From positions 606,501 through 670,500 of the forward strand of contig NC_066587.1 in assembly GCF_905475345.1 (NCBI RefSeq): a DNA stretch of 64,000 nt. Reading direction: 5' to 3'. The stretch is from Vespula vulgaris. Lineage: Eukaryota; Arthropoda; Insecta; Hymenoptera; Vespidae. Each line of letters begins with the position of its first letter. The stretch's first letter is position 1. Under the pieces are notes generated by a model that saw only the letters and a list, made by a program, of their open reading frames with translations, had not been told where the DNA came from and searched no databases. The position numbers were made by a program, and so were the translations under genes. Of the stretch, positions 61,329 through 64,000 are shown one piece after another.

Positions 61329-61421
<93 letters not shown>
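61328..61421. repeat. (AAT)n trinucleotide repeat, about 94 bp
   Basis: About 31 uninterrupted AAT units, the longest perfect trinucleotide array in the window, preceded by ACA units. Confidence 0.97.
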
Positions 61422-61422
<1 letters not shown>

Positions 61423-61720
61423 TATCATATAAGCTATCGACGTCTTGGTGAACGCGTTTACAACGAGTTAAATGAGCGAAGCGCGTGCACTAGAGAGAGA
61501 AAAAGAAAGAGAGAGAAAGAGAGAGAGAGACAATCTGTACGTGTGTATGTATGAAGGAAAAGGGTGGGTGGAGGAGTGCAGGGTGAAACGGGACGTCGAG
61601 CGTATTGGATTTGTTCATACGGGCGTTCTCTGCGGCGGTGAGAGAAAATCCGACTTCGCGTGGAATTTTTTAATTAGCAAAGAACTTGGGAAAAAAAGAG
61701 AGTGAGAGAGTGAGATAGAT

Positions 61721-61761
<41 letters not shown>

Positions 61762-61866
61762 GATGCGACACGATGGCCCGTTACGCTCAACGAATAAAGT
61801 TGTCGACGTTCGAAGGTGCTTTCCACATGGACGGATGCGGGCGGGCCGATCGAACGACACGAAAAC

Positions 61867-61925
61867 GTGCTTGCTTGCTTGCTTGCTTGCTTGCTTCGAA
61901 GCTAGCTAGCTAGCTAGCTAGCTTC
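61867..61925. repeat. (GCTT)n followed by palindromic (AGCT)n
   Basis: A GCTT tetranucleotide run ends in TTCGAAGC and passes into AGCT units. Positions 61898-61925 form a 28-bp perfect palindrome because AGCT is self-complementary. A shorter AGCT array recurs near 63464-63486. Confidence 0.9.
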
Positions 61926-62761
61926 CTCTCGAAACGATGCTTGCTTCCTATCATTGAGAGATTGGCAATGAGTGTCATCGTTAGAAAAAACTTTTACTAT
62001 CAAATTCTTCAAGTAATAATATAGGACGTATCAACAAATTTTTAATTAGACAATAACACTTAGCCAAGTAGGGGGTACGTACTTTGCCGGTTGAAAAAAA
62101 GAACTAAAAATAAAAAAAAAATAAAAAAAAAAGGAAGAAGAATAAAATAATGACATCGTAATTACGAAACTAACTTCGGTCATATAATTAATTCTTTCTT
62201 TCTTTTTCTTTCTCTATCTTTCTTCTTTTTTCTTTTTTTTTTTTGTTGTTGTTATTCAGTCGATCCACGTTTTTACGTTCTACCAATAAAATACGAACGG
62301 AGCGGAATAGATTTTTACGAAAAATTAAAAAGTATCGAGAAGTTCGAGAAGAGAGGGATGATAATAATAAGTAAACAAACGTTAATTTGTTAATTTGAGA
62401 TAATAGAATAGAGGTTTAGTCGTGGAACGGGTTCTATGGATCGTAACGTTCACGAGTACGTATGTAAAAAGCATAAACATAGGAATAATCAGAGACAGAG
62501 GGACGATCTCACCCCAACATCTTTATCTCACCGAAGCACCCTGTGCACGATGTATACGTCGTTGTCCATGCTCCCGGGGTGAACAAGGGTGGCGCCACGC
62601 GTAATGGGCTTACGACAGTGTTAAAAACCCCTCTTATCCGAGCATAATGTCGTCCGAGATCCCGATAAAACTTCCGCACCCCCGGTTAAATGACTACGAC
62701 TTTAAACTCGGAATTTGTTCCGCTCGTCTATTCTTTCTTTTACTTTCCTCCCTCCCCCTCG

Positions 62762-62764
62762 CCT

Positions 62765-62815
<51 letters not shown>

Positions 62816-62822
62816 ATCTATA
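62762..62822. repeat. (CT)n then (AT)n compound repeat
   Basis: CT run joined directly to a TA run, then degenerate ATCTATAT units. Confidence 0.9.
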
Positions 62823-63511
62823 TATCTTTGTATCTATCTCTTTTTCTCCCTCTTTTAACTCTTTATCCAGAACTCTGTTAAACCACGACTCGACAAAACG
62901 ACGAGTTGTTTGGCGGTTTCCTCCGATCGGATTTAAACGTAAAAAAGAAACGTTTCCGTTACTGCGATATAATTCCCGAACGAACTCTAAGAGAGATTTC
63001 TATCTTACAAATTTGGAGAACCCACGCGCTTGAATGGACACAGGTACGTGGATCTATCGAATTAACGTCGAACCTAGAATTTAACGATGATGAGAATTAT
63101 TGATGATTGGTAGGGATGAGAGTTCTTTGACGTTCGATTGAGGATCGAAGAAGATAAGGACCGAGAGAAATAGATAGACGGATAGATAAATACACAGATG
63201 GATAGATGGAAAGAATAAAAGACACGAATAAGTAATAAGAAGAAACGTACGAGGAGAAAGAGGAAAGAGTAGCTACTACCATGCCGGCAGTGTCTGCATA
63301 CCGGCCGATATAACGTAGGAAAGTTCTGGCGTCGCGAATCATTCACGCCTTGGACGAGGGGCGCGCATAAGCTAAACCAAGGTCCATACTTGGACGCATG
63401 CTTCCATACGAATACGAAGTCCATAATGCGTGCTCCGTGGCAGAGCTACAGAAGGATGGTTAGCTGAGTTAGCTAGCTAGCTAGCTATCTACCTATCTAG
63501 CAGGCGAACGA

Positions 63512-63644
63512 GCGAACGAGCGAGCGAGCGAGCGAGCGAGCGAGTGCTCTCTGCGTATATACGTACGTACGTACGCGTTTGTGGTAAGCTGTGTGTTCGC
63601 GCGAGCGAGTATGCGTGTGCGTGTGCGTGTGCGTGTGCGTGTGC
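63512..63644. repeat. (GAGC)n, (CGTA)n and (GTGTGC)n cluster
   Basis: Three CpG- or GC-containing short tandem arrays within about 130 bp: GAGC units (63512-63543), TACG units (63559-63575) and GTGTGC units (63616-63644). Confidence 0.85.
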
Positions 63645-63851
63645 AAGAGGGGGTTCGTCTTCACCCCTTCTACGGCCGTGGCAACGCTGCGATGGTCCAT
63701 GGGCGCAGCGATCAATGCCACCGTCGGCTCTCTATGATTCATCCCCACCAGAAAAGACCGTCGTCATGACGACAGCATCCCTCTAGCATCCCCACCAACT
63801 CGACCGACTCATACATGGTGGGGACTATCGAAAAGCCACGAAGGGGTAGTC

Positions 63852-63879
63852 CTCTCTCTCTCTCTCTCTCTCTCTTTAT

Positions 63880-63926
<47 letters not shown>
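63852..63926. repeat. (CT)n and (AT)n compound repeat
   Basis: CT run (63852-63874) and AT run (about 63886-63926) separated by TACATACA units. Confidence 0.95.
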
Positions 63927-63927
<1 letters not shown>

Positions 63928-64000
63928 GTATGTATGTATATATGTATATATACATCTATCTCTTTCTCTTTCCCACTGTCCAAGCGGCGTCGCCGCAGCA

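Larger units (their letters stand above)
60501..64000. other. non-coding: repeats and a regulatory-looking block
   Basis: No supportable exon to the right edge. Contains (CT)n 60530-60575, AGT units 60679-60696, (GA)n 60734-60772, T-rich DNA 61100-61145, a long (AAT)n 61328-61421, GA runs near 61700-61756, GCTT and AGCT arrays 61867-61925, CT/TA compound 62762-62822, GAGC units 63512-63543, GTGTGC units 63616-63644, and CT then AT runs 63852-63926. The unique block 60580-60970 is the most regulatory-looking. Confidence 0.5.

Noticed and set aside
1..64000. tRNA genes, rRNA, CRISPR arrays, transposons
   Set aside because: No cloverleaf with a recognisable T-loop (GGTTCGAATCC type), no conserved rRNA segment, no repeat-spacer array and no transposase or reverse-transcriptase motif was seen by eye. 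A tRNAscan, Infernal and repeat-library search could find degraded copies that I missed.

Overview
The window looks like nuclear DNA from an insect. An aculeate hymenopteran (wasp, ant or bee) is my best guess, inferred from the compact introns, AT-rich coding regions and extreme load of (GA)n/(CT)n and other microsatellites; no species marker is present. I see no rRNA, tRNA, CRISPR array, bacterial-type operon or intact transposable element. Everything that supports a protein lies in the first 27.3 kb. The remaining ~36.7 kb has no convincing exon.

Layout. (1) 289-1445, plus strand: the last six exons of a tetratricopeptide-repeat protein resembling CFAP70, an axonemal protein; its 5' part lies off the window. 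(2) 2421-5275, minus strand: a complete seven-exon CCDC9-family gene (about 772 aa) with a non-coding first exon ending at 5683. It is tail-to-tail with gene 1. (3) 5.8-15.27 kb: intergenic, dominated by microsatellites. (4) 15267-27239, minus strand: a single large gene that I assembled from 16 phase-compatible exons. It encodes a signal peptide and about 1,900 residues of highly charged, Lys/Glu/Asn-rich sequence with many dibasic sites. I do not recognise its family. It is the most interesting object in the window. One exon carries a frame break beside a strong internal splice donor, another offers an early stop if its weak donor is skipped, and a third carries a furin-type site followed by an acidic tyrosine cluster. 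(5) 27.3-64 kb: a gene desert or very long intron of an off-window gene. Simple repeats alternate with unique, CpG-containing blocks that look like cis-regulatory DNA, including palindromic homeodomain-type sites, an HNF4-like tandem array and a near-perfect AT hairpin.

The three genes have no evident shared pathway. One is ciliary, one is an RNP/exon-junction-type factor and one is a predicted secreted protein. All functional statements rest on reading the sequence and on memory of the families. No database search or computation was run, and splice junctions were placed by eye from GT/AG sites and reading-frame continuity.
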